Under the pieces are notes generated by a model. It searched no databases, was not told the DNA's origin, and saw only the letters and a program-made list of their open reading frames with translations. Positions 19,546-30,143 of a stretch of 64,000 nt of DNA are shown piece by piece. The DNA comes from Planotetraspora thailandica (GTDB lineage Bacteria; Actinomycetota; Actinomycetes; Streptosporangiales; Streptosporangiaceae), in contig NZ_BOOR01000029.1 in the NCBI RefSeq assembly GCF_016863335.1, positions 59,536-123,535 of the forward strand, read 5' to 3'. Position 1 is the first letter of the stretch. Every line of letters begins with the position of its first letter. The position numbers were made by a program, and so were the translations under genes.

Positions 19546-21687
19546 TCAGTGGGGCGCCAGCCGCGCCTCGTCGCCGGCGCGGGCGCCGAACGCCGGGCCC
19601 ATGCGGTGGCGGAGCCAGACGGTGGCCTCGTAGGCGGACATGGGCTTGGCCAGCCACCGGCCCTGGCCCGCGGGGCAGCCCATCTCGCGCAGGCGTGTCG
19701 CGATCTCCAGGGACTCCACGCCCTCGGCGACCGACCGCAATCCCAGCGAGCGGACCAGGTCGACGATGGAGCGCACGATCCGCTCGTCGTCGGGCGACTC
19801 GGCGAGCCGCCGGACGAACGAAGAATCGATCTTCACTTCGGACACGGGAAGCCGCTGGAGCCGTACAAGGGACGAATAGCCGGTGCCGAAGTCGTCGAGG
19901 GACAACTGCACCCCCATGTCGGCCAGCGTCGTGATGGTCTCGGCGATGTAGGCCTGATCGGTCATCAGCACCCGCTCGGTGATCTCGAGGCGGATGGCGG
20001 ATGCGGGCAGCGCGAACGTCCTCAGCCCCGCTTCCAGTTCCTCGGGCAGGGTGGAGTCGAGCAGGTCGCGGGCCGACACGTTGACCGAGATCGGCACGTC
20101 GATGCCGTCGTGCCACCAGCGGGCCGCCTGCGCCAGCGCCTTCCTGATGACGTACTGGGTGATCTCCCGCATGAGGTACGACTGCTCGGCGAGCGGGATG
20201 AACTCGACGGGCGAGACCGGGCCGCGCTCGGGGTGCCACCAGCGCAGCAGGGCCTCCACGCCCTCCACCTGGCCGTTCTCCAACTTGACCTTGGGCTGGT
20301 AGTGGAGGTCGAGCTCTCCGGCGTCCACGGCCGCCCGCAGATCGCTGAGCAGGCTCAGTCGTTCCGGCGAGTTGCGGTCCTTGTCGGCCACGTAGAACTC
20401 GATGCCGGTGCGGCCCTCCTTGGCCATGTACATCGCGACGTCGGAACGCTGTAACAGCAGCTCGAAGTCGGGCGCGTGGTCGGGATAGAGCGCGATGCCG
20501 ATCGAGGCGTCAAGATCGAACGTCATGCCCTCCAGCCGCACGGGCTGGGTGAGCGCGACCCGCAGCCGGGAGGCGACCTCCCTGGCCGCGTGGGCATCCC
20601 TTATTGACGGCAGGAGCACGGCGAACTCGTCACCGCCGAGGCGGGCGACCACGTCTCCGGGGCGCACGCTGTGGCTGAGCCGGTGGGCGACGATCTGGAG
20701 CAGCCGGTCGCCGACCGGGTGGCCGAGCGTGTCGTTGACCTCCTTGAACCGGTCGAGGTCGAGCAGCAGCAGCCCCACCCGCTCGTGCTCGCGCGCCTCG
20801 GCCAGGGCCTCCTCCGTACGGAGGATCAGCATCTTGCGGTTGGGCAACCCGGTGAGGCCGTCATGGGTGGCCTGGTGATCGCGGCGCAGTGACAGCGTGG
20901 CGGTGAAATGCACCGCAGCCAGGGGCGCGATGAACAGCGGCACCAGGGCCGACGAATGCGCCATGACCACGGTGACCAGTGGCCCGAGGCCGAGCAGTGC
21001 GCCGTAGACGAGCGCCTGGGGGCCGATCGAGCCCCGGACGACCCGGGTGATCGGCTTGCGCTCGTGGAGCGCCACCGCCACGCAGACCAGGGTCGCCCGC
21101 ACGGTGAAGTAGGCGAGCGCGGCCAGGCCGATGGCGGGGATGTCCCTTCCGTCCGGGGTCCAGGGGGCCGCCGGGGTCGGGTCCACGCCGAACACGGCGA
21201 ACGCGGCGGCCGAGGCGCTGTAGGCCAGCGTCGCCTGCGCGATGTTGAACATCACGCGGTGCCAGGCCCTTCGGTGCAGACAGCCGTTCACGATCACGGC
21301 GACCGCCTGCATCAGCACCGCGGTCGGCAGGCCGTAGTGCATGAGGACGGCGAAGGTGAACATCGTGGACGTGGGGGTGCCGCCCACGGACGTGGAGGAG
21401 CTGACCATGACGGGCCGCAGCTCTCCAAGGACGACGAGCACGGCCAGCATCCAGAAGAGCGGCGTGCGTCCTGCCTGGGCAAGCTCGCCCAAGCCGAGCC
21501 GTACTTCCCCGATCAGCAGCGCGGCAAAACCGACAACGATGACGGCCGTGAGATACGTCCACAGGGGCGAGCCCGGGCGCGGGCCCATGTCGCGGGCGTC
21601 GGACGACGTGGCGATCTCGGGTGTCAGCATGAGATCACCGAAGCGGGCAATCTCGGCACACGGCGTGAGATTGCGAGATAGCGCCAT
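19546..21687 (-). CDS. Membrane GGDEF-EAL protein, RmdB-like (c-di-GMP turnover)
   Basis: A 713-residue protein with six or so N-terminal membrane helices (residues about 38-235), GGDEF (ARLGGDEFAVLL about 350, inhibitory site RPGD five residues before) and EAL (VEALLRWWHPERG about 477, SVNVSARDL, LEITERVL, LDDFGTGYSSL, VKIDSSFVRRL, SVAEGVES, GQGRWLAKPM). Both active sites look intact. Streptomyces has the bifunctional enzyme RmdB between ligA and the gat operon; position and layout match, so I read it as that orthologue (from memory, not searched). ATG 21687 has a G-rich stretch ten bases before it; ATG in MLTPEIATSS is an alternative. Confidence 0.93.
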   Translation of the reverse strand: MALSRNLTPCAEIARFGDLMLTPEIATSSDARDMGPRPGSPLWTYLTAVIVVGFAALLIGEVRLGLGELAQAGRTPLFWMLAVLVVLGELRPVMVSSSTSVGGTPTSTMFTFAVLMHYGLPTAVLMQAVAVIVNGCLHRRAWHRVMFNIAQATLAYSASAAAFAVFGVDPTPAAPWTPDGRDIPAIGLAALAYFTVRATLVCVAVALHERKPITRVVRGSIGPQALVYGALLGLGPLVTVVMAHSSALVPLFIAPLAAVHFTATLSLRRDHQATHDGLTGLPNRKMLILRTEEALAEAREHERVGLLLLDLDRFKEVNDTLGHPVGDRLLQIVAHRLSHSVRPGDVVARLGGDEFAVLLPSIRDAHAAREVASRLRVALTQPVRLEGMTFDLDASIGIALYPDHAPDFELLLQRSDVAMYMAKEGRTGIEFYVADKDRNSPERLSLLSDLRAAVDAGELDLHYQPKVKLENGQVEGVEALLRWWHPERGPVSPVEFIPLAEQSYLMREITQYVIRKALAQAARWWHDGIDVPISVNVSARDLLDSTLPEELEAGLRTFALPASAIRLEITERVLMTDQAYIAETITTLADMGVQLSLDDFGTGYSSLVRLQRLPVSEVKIDSSFVRRLAESPDDERIVRSIVDLVRSLGLRSVAEGVESLEIATRLREMGCPAGQGRWLAKPMSAYEATVWLRHRMGPAFGARAGDEARLAPH

Positions 21688-21934
21688 AGGTCAGGAACCC
21701 CCCAAGAGGTCACTATGGGAGGGTACGACCTTTGGGCCACTTCGCGAAACCGGTTGGGCACGGTCCGTTACGGTAGATTTCCTGCGATGGTCTGACATGC
21801 CGGTCGCAAATCGGCCGTGATGCGCGAAATTCCCACGAATCGCCACCGCCGAAAGCCCGTTTTCCAGCGCTTCTCACGTTTGGCGACCGGCCTAACTAAC
21901 GGGCGCCCTTCGTCGCGACAGCCACAGGCGGCGT

Positions 21935-24142
<2,208 letters not shown>

Positions 24143-24218
24143 TCAACGACCCGTGGAAACCGTATCGCCGCCCACCGACATCCTTGCTCGCCCGACGCGT
24201 CGTGGCCACCGCCCGCCG

Positions 24219-25298
24219 CTACTCGCCGGGATCCTCCCGCAGCACTCTCGCCGCCTCCCGGCACGCGGCCAGCGCCGCCTTGGCGTGACGCGGCGAGGCT
24301 CCGGCGAGCCCGCACGCCGGGGTGAGCACGACCTGCCGGGCCAGACCCGCGGGGTCGAACCCGAGCCGCCGCCACAGCTCGATCGCCGGCTTGGCGATCA
24401 CGCCCACGTCGGGAAGCCGGGCGTCGGTGCCGGGCACCACCCCGAGGAACAACGCGACGCCTGCCTCGATCGCCTCTCCGATCGCATCCTCGTCCCGGCT
24501 GCGCAACAGCGACATGTCGACAGAGAAGCCGCGCGCGCCTGCCGTACGGAGGAGGTCGAACGGGGTCCGCGGCGCGCAGCAGTGCACGATCGGGAAGACC
24601 CCGGAGTCCGTCTCGCCGGAGGCCTCCTCAGACCGGGCGGCCAGCCAGGCCTGGGTGCCGGAAGGCGGGGCGCTCGGCGCGATCGCCGAGATGACGGTGC
24701 CGAGCCGCTCACCGGCGATCACCGGCTCCACCGGGCGCAGCCGGCCGAACCCGGACGCGGTCGGCACGGTGCCCGCGAGCACTCCGGGCAGCCCCGGCTC
24801 GTCGATCTGGACGACGAGCCGTGCCCCGGGCACCCTGCGCCTGACGTCCTCGACGTGCCTGGCCAGCCCCTCGGCCAGCGATTCCGTCAGATCCCGTACG
24901 GCTCCCGCGTCGGACAGCACCTTGTCACCGTGCCGCAGCTCGACGGCCCCGGCCAGCGTCCACGGGCCGCATGCCTGGATCTTCAGCGGGCCCTCGTATC
25001 CCTGTGCGGCCTCCTCGAGCCCGTCGAGATCGCGGATCAGGTGGTCGCGGGCCCGTTTGGCGTCGCGTCCGGGGCGGTCGGTGACGCGCCATCCGGAGGG
25101 CTGCACCTCGACGGGCAGCTCCACCAGCAGCGCGGCGCCCCTGCCGATCATGTCCGCTCCGACGCCCCGGGCGGGAAGCTCGGGCAGGTACGGCATGGAG
25201 AGCTCGCCGAACGCCACGCGGAGGGCTTCCAGGTGGTCCTCCCCCGGATAGGACCCCACACCTGTGGCCGTGGCCTCGCCCCACGGATAGTCATTCAC
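24219..25298 (-). CDS. Short MetE-like (core-MetE family) protein
   Basis: 359 residues resembling only the C-terminal catalytic barrel of cobalamin-independent methionine synthase. Likely zinc ligands remain: His and Cys in FPIVHCCAPRT and the late Cys in TPACGLAG; an acidic residue sits in GFSVDMSLL. The N-terminal folate-binding half of full MetE is absent, so the methyl donor may not be methyltetrahydrofolate; core-MetE proteins with other donors are known. The GTG start at 25298 lies 19 bp from the divergent neighbour's ATG, leaving no room for a ribosome-binding site (leaderless; GTG 25304 also possible). A gene of this type between ligA and mnmA is common in actinomycetes. Confidence 0.8.
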   Translation of the reverse strand: MNDYPWGEATATGVGSYPGEDHLEALRVAFGELSMPYLPELPARGVGADMIGRGAALLVELPVEVQPSGWRVTDRPGRDAKRARDHLIRDLDGLEEAAQGYEGPLKIQACGPWTLAGAVELRHGDKVLSDAGAVRDLTESLAEGLARHVEDVRRRVPGARLVVQIDEPGLPGVLAGTVPTASGFGRLRPVEPVIAGERLGTVISAIAPSAPPSGTQAWLAARSEEASGETDSGVFPIVHCCAPRTPFDLLRTAGARGFSVDMSLLRSRDEDAIGEAIEAGVALFLGVVPGTDARLPDVGVIAKPAIELWRRLGFDPAGLARQVVLTPACGLAGASPRHAKAALAACREAARVLREDPGE

Positions 25299-25317
25299 GC
25301 CCACTAGCTTAGGGACT
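25299..25317. promoter_or_regulatory. Shared divergent leaderless promoter gap
   Basis: Only 19 bp separate the GTG of the MetE-like gene and the ATG of the hydrolase gene. The near-palindrome CTAGCTTAG (25304-25312) offers TAGCTT as -10 for the plus gene (start expected about 25317) and TAAGCT as -10 for the minus gene (start expected about 25299). Both would be leaderless and each -35 would lie inside the other gene. Read from the sequence; untested. Confidence 0.6.
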
Positions 25318-25950
25318 ATGAAACTCACCAAACTTGGACATGCGTGCTGGCGGATGGAGAAGAACGGCTCCACGCTGGTGCTCGACCCGGGGGCGTTCAG
25401 CGGCGAGTCGCTCCTCGACGGCGCCGACGCCGTTTTGATCACTCATGAGCACTTCGACCACGTGAACGCCGAGGCGCTGAAGAACGCGCCCGCCGGCCTT
25501 GAGATCTGGACCTGCCAGGCGGTCGCCGACCAACTCGGCGACATCGTGGCGAAGGTCCAGGTCGTGCGGGACACCGACGCGTTCACCGCCGCCGGGTTCG
25601 ACGTGAAGGTGATCGGCGAGTGGCACGCCGTCAACCTGCCCGGCGCCCCGCTCATCCAGAACGTCGGCTTCCTCGTGGACGAGGAGGTCTTCTACCCCGG
25701 TGACGCGCTGACCGTCCCCCAGGTGGAGGTTCCCACGCTCCTCGTGCCGACGACCGGGCCGTGGGTGAAGCTCGCGGAGTCGATCCAGTATCTCCGCGAC
25801 GTGCGCCCCGCCCGCGCCTACTCCACACACGACGGACTGGCCAACGACATCGGCTACATGCTGATCGACAACTTCCTCAGCATGGAGGCCGAGGAGCAGA
25901 AGGCCGAGTTCCGCCGCGTCCCGGTCGGGGAGTTCGTCGAGATCGGCTGA
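25318..25950 (+). CDS. Metallo-beta-lactamase-fold hydrolase (UlaG-like)
   Basis: A 210-residue cytoplasmic metal-dependent hydrolase. It begins MKLTKLGHACWRMEKNGSTLVLDPG and has the metal motif THEHFDHVN (HxHxDH, about residue 43), followed by conserved DRYPGDAL-like (VFYPGDALTVPQVE) and a late His (AYSTHDGLAND). It resembles the UlaG/YtnP-like branch; substrate unknown. ATG 25318 has no ribosome-binding site and is 19 bp from the divergent MetE-like gene. Confidence 0.88.
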   Translation: MKLTKLGHACWRMEKNGSTLVLDPGAFSGESLLDGADAVLITHEHFDHVNAEALKNAPAGLEIWTCQAVADQLGDIVAKVQVVRDTDAFTAAGFDVKVIGEWHAVNLPGAPLIQNVGFLVDEEVFYPGDALTVPQVEVPTLLVPTTGPWVKLAESIQYLRDVRPARAYSTHDGLANDIGYMLIDNFLSMEAEEQKAEFRRVPVGEFVEIG

Positions 25951-25984
25951 CCTCGGCTCCGTTCGGGCGCCGGTCAGATCGCGC

Positions 25985-27070
25985 TCAGATCGCCGAGGCG
26001 ATCGTGGCCGACCCGATGACGACGTCGCCGTCGTAGAGCACGGCGCCCTGGCCCGGCGCGACGCCGGTCGCCGGGGCGTCGAGCTCGATATGCAGCTGAT
26101 CGCCCGACAGCTGGGCGCGACAGCCGTACACCTCGCCGTGGGCCCGCAGCTGGACCGTGCACGTCATCGGCTCGTACGGCTCCCGCACCGGGCCGTTCCA
26201 CACCGGCCGCTCGCCGACGATGGAGCGAACCTCCAGGGAGGCGCGGGGCCCGACCGTGACGGTGTTGGAGACCGGCTCGATCGACAACACGTAGCGGGGC
26301 CGGCCGTCGGCGGCGGGGCGGTCGATGTTGAGGCCCTTGCGCTGGCCCACCGTGAATCCGAAGGCACCCTCGTGGCTGCCGACGACCTGGCCGGTGAGCG
26401 CGTCGACGATCGGGCCCTCTTCCGCGCCGAGCCGGTCGGCGAGGAAGGCACGCGTGTTGCCGTCGGCGATGAAGCAGATGTCGTGACTGTCCGGCTTGTC
26501 GGCCACGGTGAGTCCCCGGCGCGCGGCCTCGGCCCGCACCTCCGCCTTCGTGGAGTCACCCAGGGGGAAGATCGCGTGCGCGAGCTGCTCGCGGGTGAGC
26601 ACCCCGAGCACGTATGACTGGTCCTTGCCCTCGTCGACGCTGCGCCGCAGCACGCCGTCCGACAGGCGCGCGTGGTGACCGGTCGCGACCGCGTCGAACC
26701 CGAGGGCGAGCGCCCGGTCGAGCACCGCCTCGAACTTGATCTTCTCGTTGCAGCGCAGGCACGGGTTCGGCGTGCGGCCTGCCGCGTATTCGCTGACGAA
26801 GTCTTCCACCACGTCGTGGTGGAAACGTTCGGCCATGTCCCAGATGTAGAAGGGGATGCCGATCACGTCGGCGGCGCGCCTGGCGTCGCGGGAGTCCTCC
26901 AGCGTGCAGCATCCGCGCGCGCCGGTGCGGTACGACTGCGGATTCGACGACAACGCCAGATGGATGCCGGTCACGTCGTGTCCCGCCTCGGCGATCCTGG
27001 CGGCGGCGACGGCCGAATCGACGCCGCCCGACATGGCGGCGAGCACACGGAGCCTCTGAGTGGAACCCAT
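25985..27070 (-). CDS. mnmA: tRNA-specific 2-thiouridylase
   Basis: A 361-residue PP-loop enzyme that puts sulfur on U34 of Lys, Glu and Gln tRNAs, using sulfur passed from cysteine desulfurase. The ATP-binding [10 protein letters not shown] motif is at residues 14-23; the catalytic cysteines are Cys104 ([12 protein letters not shown]) and the Cys in [11 protein letters not shown]. The C-terminus is the usual beta-barrel. ATG 27070 has GGAG four bases before it. The desulfurase at 28270 is on the same strand but a DUF695 gene on the other strand stands between them. Confidence 0.97.
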   Translation of the reverse strand: MGSTQRLRVLAAMSGGVDSAVAAARIAEAGHDVTGIHLALSSNPQSYRTGARGCCTLEDSRDARRAADVIGIPFYIWDMAERFHHDVVEDFVSEYAAGRTPNPCLRCNEKIKFEAVLDRALALGFDAVATGHHARLSDGVLRRSVDEGKDQSYVLGVLTREQLAHAIFPLGDSTKAEVRAEAARRGLTVADKPDSHDICFIADGNTRAFLADRLGAEEGPIVDALTGQVVGSHEGAFGFTVGQRKGLNIDRPAADGRPRYVLSIEPVSNTVTVGPRASLEVRSIVGERPVWNGPVREPYEPMTCTVQLRAHGEVYGCRAQLSGDQLHIELDAPATGVAPGQGAVLYDGDVVIGSATIASAI

Positions 27071-27183
27071 AACACTCCGAGATTACCTGTACGGCAGGCG
27101 AGCCGAAGCCGGGCGGACGGCCCCTTCCGCGCCGGCCCGTCCACGTTGGCATGCGCGGCGGCGGGCTGGGAGGATGCGTGGTC

Positions 27184-28224
27184 ATGCGACTGTTCGGGCG
27201 CAAGAACGAGCCGGTCGATCCGGCCGAGGCCATTTCGGACTTCTGGACGTGGTGGCGGCAGACCCGCCCCGAGATCGACGCCTACATCGAGGCGGAGGAC
27301 ACTCAGGCGCTCGCCGAGCTGATCGGCGGAGCCGTCACCACCCTGCATCCCTCGCTCATCTGGGAGATCGCGCCTGGCGGCACGGCGCGCCACGCCCTGG
27401 TCGTCAGCGCGTCGGGCGACCCTGAGCTGCGCCCTCTGGCGCACCGGTGGGCCAAGGCGGCGCCGCCGACCGACGACCTCTGGGAGTTCCACCCCTCCCG
27501 CCAGGCCAACCCGAAGGCGGCCGAGGTCACCGTCGAGGTCGCCGGCAGGGAGTTCGGCGTCGACCGGCTGGTGCTGGGGCTGCGCGTCCCCCCGGGCGCG
27601 GCTCGCGTCGACGTTTCCGCGTTTCACCCGATATTTCCGGATATCGATGATGAGACGCGGCTGGAGGCGACCCTGCTCGCCCTCGACTGGCTCCTGGGCG
27701 AGGACGAGGTGGCCCGCTGGGTGGGCGACATCATCGCCGCCGAGTTCGAGCCCATCGACGCCATCCCCGCGATCCACCTGTCCGCGGTCGTCGCCGACAT
27801 CGCCGAGGGCGTCAAGCCCGGCCAGTGGGCGTTGCTGGAGGGCCAGACCGGGCAGGGCGCCCGCCTGACGGTCGTCGCCCGCCATCCGCTCCGCCCGGTC
27901 GACTTCCCCACGTTCGACCAGCACATCGCGATCAGCCTGCCGTATGCGAACGCCCAGGAGGACGGCCAGCCCGCCGGGCCCTCCATGAAGGCGCTGCGCG
28001 ACTTCGAGGAACGGCTCGGCGAGCTGCTCGGCAAGCGGGGCTCCGCCGTGCTGGCCGCCCACCTGACCAGCGGAGGAACGCGCGAGATGCACGTCTACGC
28101 CGATCCGTCGGGGGACGCCGCACTCGTGATCAAGGAGCTGGTCCCGAGCTGGCCGGAGGGCCGCGCCAGGGTCGACGTGGCCGCCGACCCGTCATGGAGC
28201 GCGGTCGCGCACTTCCTCACCTGA
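27184..28224 (+). CDS. DUF695-domain protein of unknown function
   Basis: A 346-residue soluble protein. Residues 1-60 (FGRKNEPVDPAEAISDFWTWWRQTRPEIDAYIEAED) are acidic and helical. The C-terminus (about 255-346: LRDFEERLGELLGKRGSAVLAAHLTSGGTREMHVYADP, AADPSWSAVAHFL) fits the DUF695 family, whose role is unknown. No catalytic motif or membrane segment is seen. ATG 27184 has GGGAGGA nine bases before it; an ATG at 27151 is too far upstream of it. Sits alone on the plus strand between mnmA and the desulfurase gene, which run the other way. Confidence 0.75.
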   Translation: MRLFGRKNEPVDPAEAISDFWTWWRQTRPEIDAYIEAEDTQALAELIGGAVTTLHPSLIWEIAPGGTARHALVVSASGDPELRPLAHRWAKAAPPTDDLWEFHPSRQANPKAAEVTVEVAGREFGVDRLVLGLRVPPGAARVDVSAFHPIFPDIDDETRLEATLLALDWLLGEDEVARWVGDIIAAEFEPIDAIPAIHLSAVVADIAEGVKPGQWALLEGQTGQGARLTVVARHPLRPVDFPTFDQHIAISLPYANAQEDGQPAGPSMKALRDFEERLGELLGKRGSAVLAAHLTSGGTREMHVYADPSGDAALVIKELVPSWPEGRARVDVAADPSWSAVAHFLT

Positions 28225-28269
28225 GCGGCGCCGCAGAGCGGACCGCCCGCGTCACCGGTGAGCTGGAGC

Positions 28270-29439
28270 TCAGCTCGCGGAGACGGAGGTGATCCCGGCG
28301 CGGCGGGCCCGCTCCACCACGTGTCCGATGACCTCGGCCACCCGGTCGACGTCGGTCACGGTCGAGGTGTGGCCGAGCGAGAACCGCAACGATCCGCGCG
28401 CCTGCAGGCCGTCCTGCCCCATCGCGAGCAGCACGTGGGACGGCTGGGCCACGCCTGCCGAGCAGGCCGACCCGGTCGAGCACTCCACGCCTCTGGCGTC
28501 GAGAAGCATCAGCAGCGCGTCGCCCTCGCAGCCCGGGAACGAGAAGTGCGCGTTGCCCGGCAGCCGATCGGTGGGGTGGCCGTTCACGATCACGTCGGGC
28601 ACGGCCTGCCGTACGCGGCCGATCAGGTCGTCGCGCAGCACCGCCAGCCGCTCGGCGGTCTCGGCGCGCCGGGCGACGGCGGCGTGCACCGCGGCCGCGA
28701 AGCCCGCGATGGCGGGCGCGTCGAGCGTGCCCGAGCGCACGTCACGCTCCTGGCCTCCGCCGTGCAGCACGGGCACCGGGTCGACGCCCCGGGCGAGCAG
28801 CAGCGCCCCGACGCCGATGGGGCCGCCCACCTTGTGACCCGAGATGGTCATCGCGTCGACGCCGGACTCGGCGAACAGGACGGGTAGCTGGCTGACCGCC
28901 TGCACGGCGTCGGTGTGGAAGGGGATGCCGTGCTCGTGCGCGATGGCGGCGAGCTCCTTGATCGGTTGTACGGTTCCCACTTCGTTGTTGGCCCACATGA
29001 CGCTGACCAGCGCGACGTCGCCGGGGTCTCGGGCGATGGCGGCGCGGAGCGTCTCCGGGTGGACGCGGCCGTGCTCGTCGACGTCGAGCAGTTCGACCAC
29101 GGCCCCGTGGTTTTCCGCCAGCCAGTGGGCCGGGTCGAGGGCCGCGTGGTGCTCGATCGCGCTGATCAGGATCCTCGGCCGCTTCCTGGCCCAGAACAGA
29201 CCCTTGATCGCCAGGTTGTCCGCCTCGGTGCCGCCGGCCGTGAAGACGACCTCGCTCGGCCGCGCGCCCATCGCGCTCGCGATCGTCTCGCGCGACTCCT
29301 CCACGACCCGGCGGGTGCGCCTGCCGGTCGCGTGCAGAGACGAGGCGTTGCCGACTTGTCCCAGCTGCGCCGTCATGGCCTCGATCGCCTCGGGCAGCAT
29401 CGGCGTGGTCGAGGCATGGTCCAGATACGCAGTTCCCAC
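28270..29439 (-). CDS. iscS: Cysteine desulfurase (NifS/IscS family)
   Basis: A 389-residue PLP enzyme taking sulfur from cysteine to give alanine and an enzyme persulfide, for MnmA and Fe-S clusters. Start [14 protein letters not shown]-type PLP contacts; the Schiff-base Lys in [12 protein letters not shown]; the catalytic Cys in the mobile loop [11 protein letters not shown] (about residue 327). Group I loop length. Start is GTG 29439 with GGAGGGG close before it. Ends convergently with the DUF695 gene. The symbol is used loosely, as nifS/iscS paralogues cannot be separated here. Confidence 0.93.
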   Translation of the reverse strand: MGTAYLDHASTTPMLPEAIEAMTAQLGQVGNASSLHATGRRTRRVVEESRETIASAMGARPSEVVFTAGGTEADNLAIKGLFWARKRPRILISAIEHHAALDPAHWLAENHGAVVELLDVDEHGRVHPETLRAAIARDPGDVALVSVMWANNEVGTVQPIKELAAIAHEHGIPFHTDAVQAVSQLPVLFAESGVDAMTISGHKVGGPIGVGALLLARGVDPVPVLHGGGQERDVRSGTLDAPAIAGFAAAVHAAVARRAETAERLAVLRDDLIGRVRQAVPDVIVNGHPTDRLPGNAHFSFPGCEGDALLMLLDARGVECSTGSACSAGVAQPSHVLLAMGQDGLQARGSLRFSLGHTSTVTDVDRVAEVIGHVVERARRAGITSVSAS

Positions 29440-29508
29440 GGCCCCTCCAGTTCCTCACCTCAGCCAACCAAGCCTAGCCGGGGTTGGTGAGCACACCGTC
29501 CTCACCGA

Positions 29509-29545
29509 TTCGCAACTGTACCGTCCGGACGGTATAGTGGGCGAC
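29509..29545 (+). promoter_or_regulatory. TetR operator overlapping leaderless promoter
   Basis: A palindrome with a perfect 16 bp core, TACCGTCCGGACGGTA (29519-29534), and a nearly symmetric 24 bp extent (29515-29538). TTCGCA (29509-29514), 18 bp spacing and TATAGT (29533-29538) make a promoter whose start would be at about 29545, next to the tetR ATG at 29546. Repressor bound here would cover spacer and -10. Autoregulation is inferred. Confidence 0.8.
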
Positions 29546-30037
29546 ATGAGGAGGGATGAGCTACTCGACGCGGCGGAAAGCCTGCTTCAGGACCAGGGAG
29601 CCCAGGCGCTCACGCTGGCCGCCGTGGCCGAGCGCGCAGGCGTCAGCAAGGGCGGCCTCCTCTACCACTTCGCCCACAAGGAAGCCCTGATCAAAGCCAT
29701 GGTCGAGCGCCTCATCGAGGAGTTCGACGCGATGATCGCGGCCCAGCACGAGTCCACGTACACCCGGGCCTATATGAAGGCCACCTTCGAGGCCATCGAG
29801 TCCGGCCGGCTGAGACGCTGGGCCGTGGTGACCGGCGCGGCGGGCGACCCCGAGCTTCTGGCGCCCCTCCGGGACGCGATGGCCCGCTGGCACGCGCAGG
29901 GACTCGACGAGGAACCCGATCCCGCGACGGCTCAGATCGTACGGCTGGCGTGCGAAGGCGTCTGGGAAGTCGCCACGCACTGTCCCAGGATCGTCGACTA
30001 CGCCGCCGTGCGGCAGGGGCTGCTCGCCCTGCTCTGA
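29546..30037 (+). CDS. TetR family transcriptional regulator
   Basis: A 163-residue repressor with helix-turn-helix at residues 1-48 (RRDELLDAAESLLQDQGAQALTLAAVAERAGVSKGGLLYHFAHKEALIKAMVERL). The ligand domain is short compared with the usual 190-220 total. ATG 29546 fits a leaderless promoter just upstream; the frame is open far upstream but over the desulfurase gene. It is followed at 30144 by an MFS transporter gene on the same strand, so it probably controls this efflux pump and itself. Confidence 0.92.
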   Translation: MRRDELLDAAESLLQDQGAQALTLAAVAERAGVSKGGLLYHFAHKEALIKAMVERLIEEFDAMIAAQHESTYTRAYMKATFEAIESGRLRRWAVVTGAAGDPELLAPLRDAMARWHAQGLDEEPDPATAQIVRLACEGVWEVATHCPRIVDYAAVRQGLLALL

Positions 30038-30053
30038 CCTCTTGTTATTTGGC

Positions 30054-30091
30054 GGTCGCCCCTTCCGGCGCGTGATCCGGGAAGGGCGACC
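30054..30091 (+). terminator. Hairpin between tetR and the MFS gene
   Basis: GGTCGCC(C)CTTCC pairs with GGAAGGGCGACC: a 12 bp stem with one bulged base and a loop of about 13 nt, 17 bases after the tetR stop. There is no U-tract. It may be a partial terminator that lowers read-through into the transporter gene. Confidence 0.5.
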
Positions 30092-30143
30092 TGCTGTTGT
30101 CTGCCCGATCAACCTGACACCAAACCCCGGAAAGGAACCCGTG

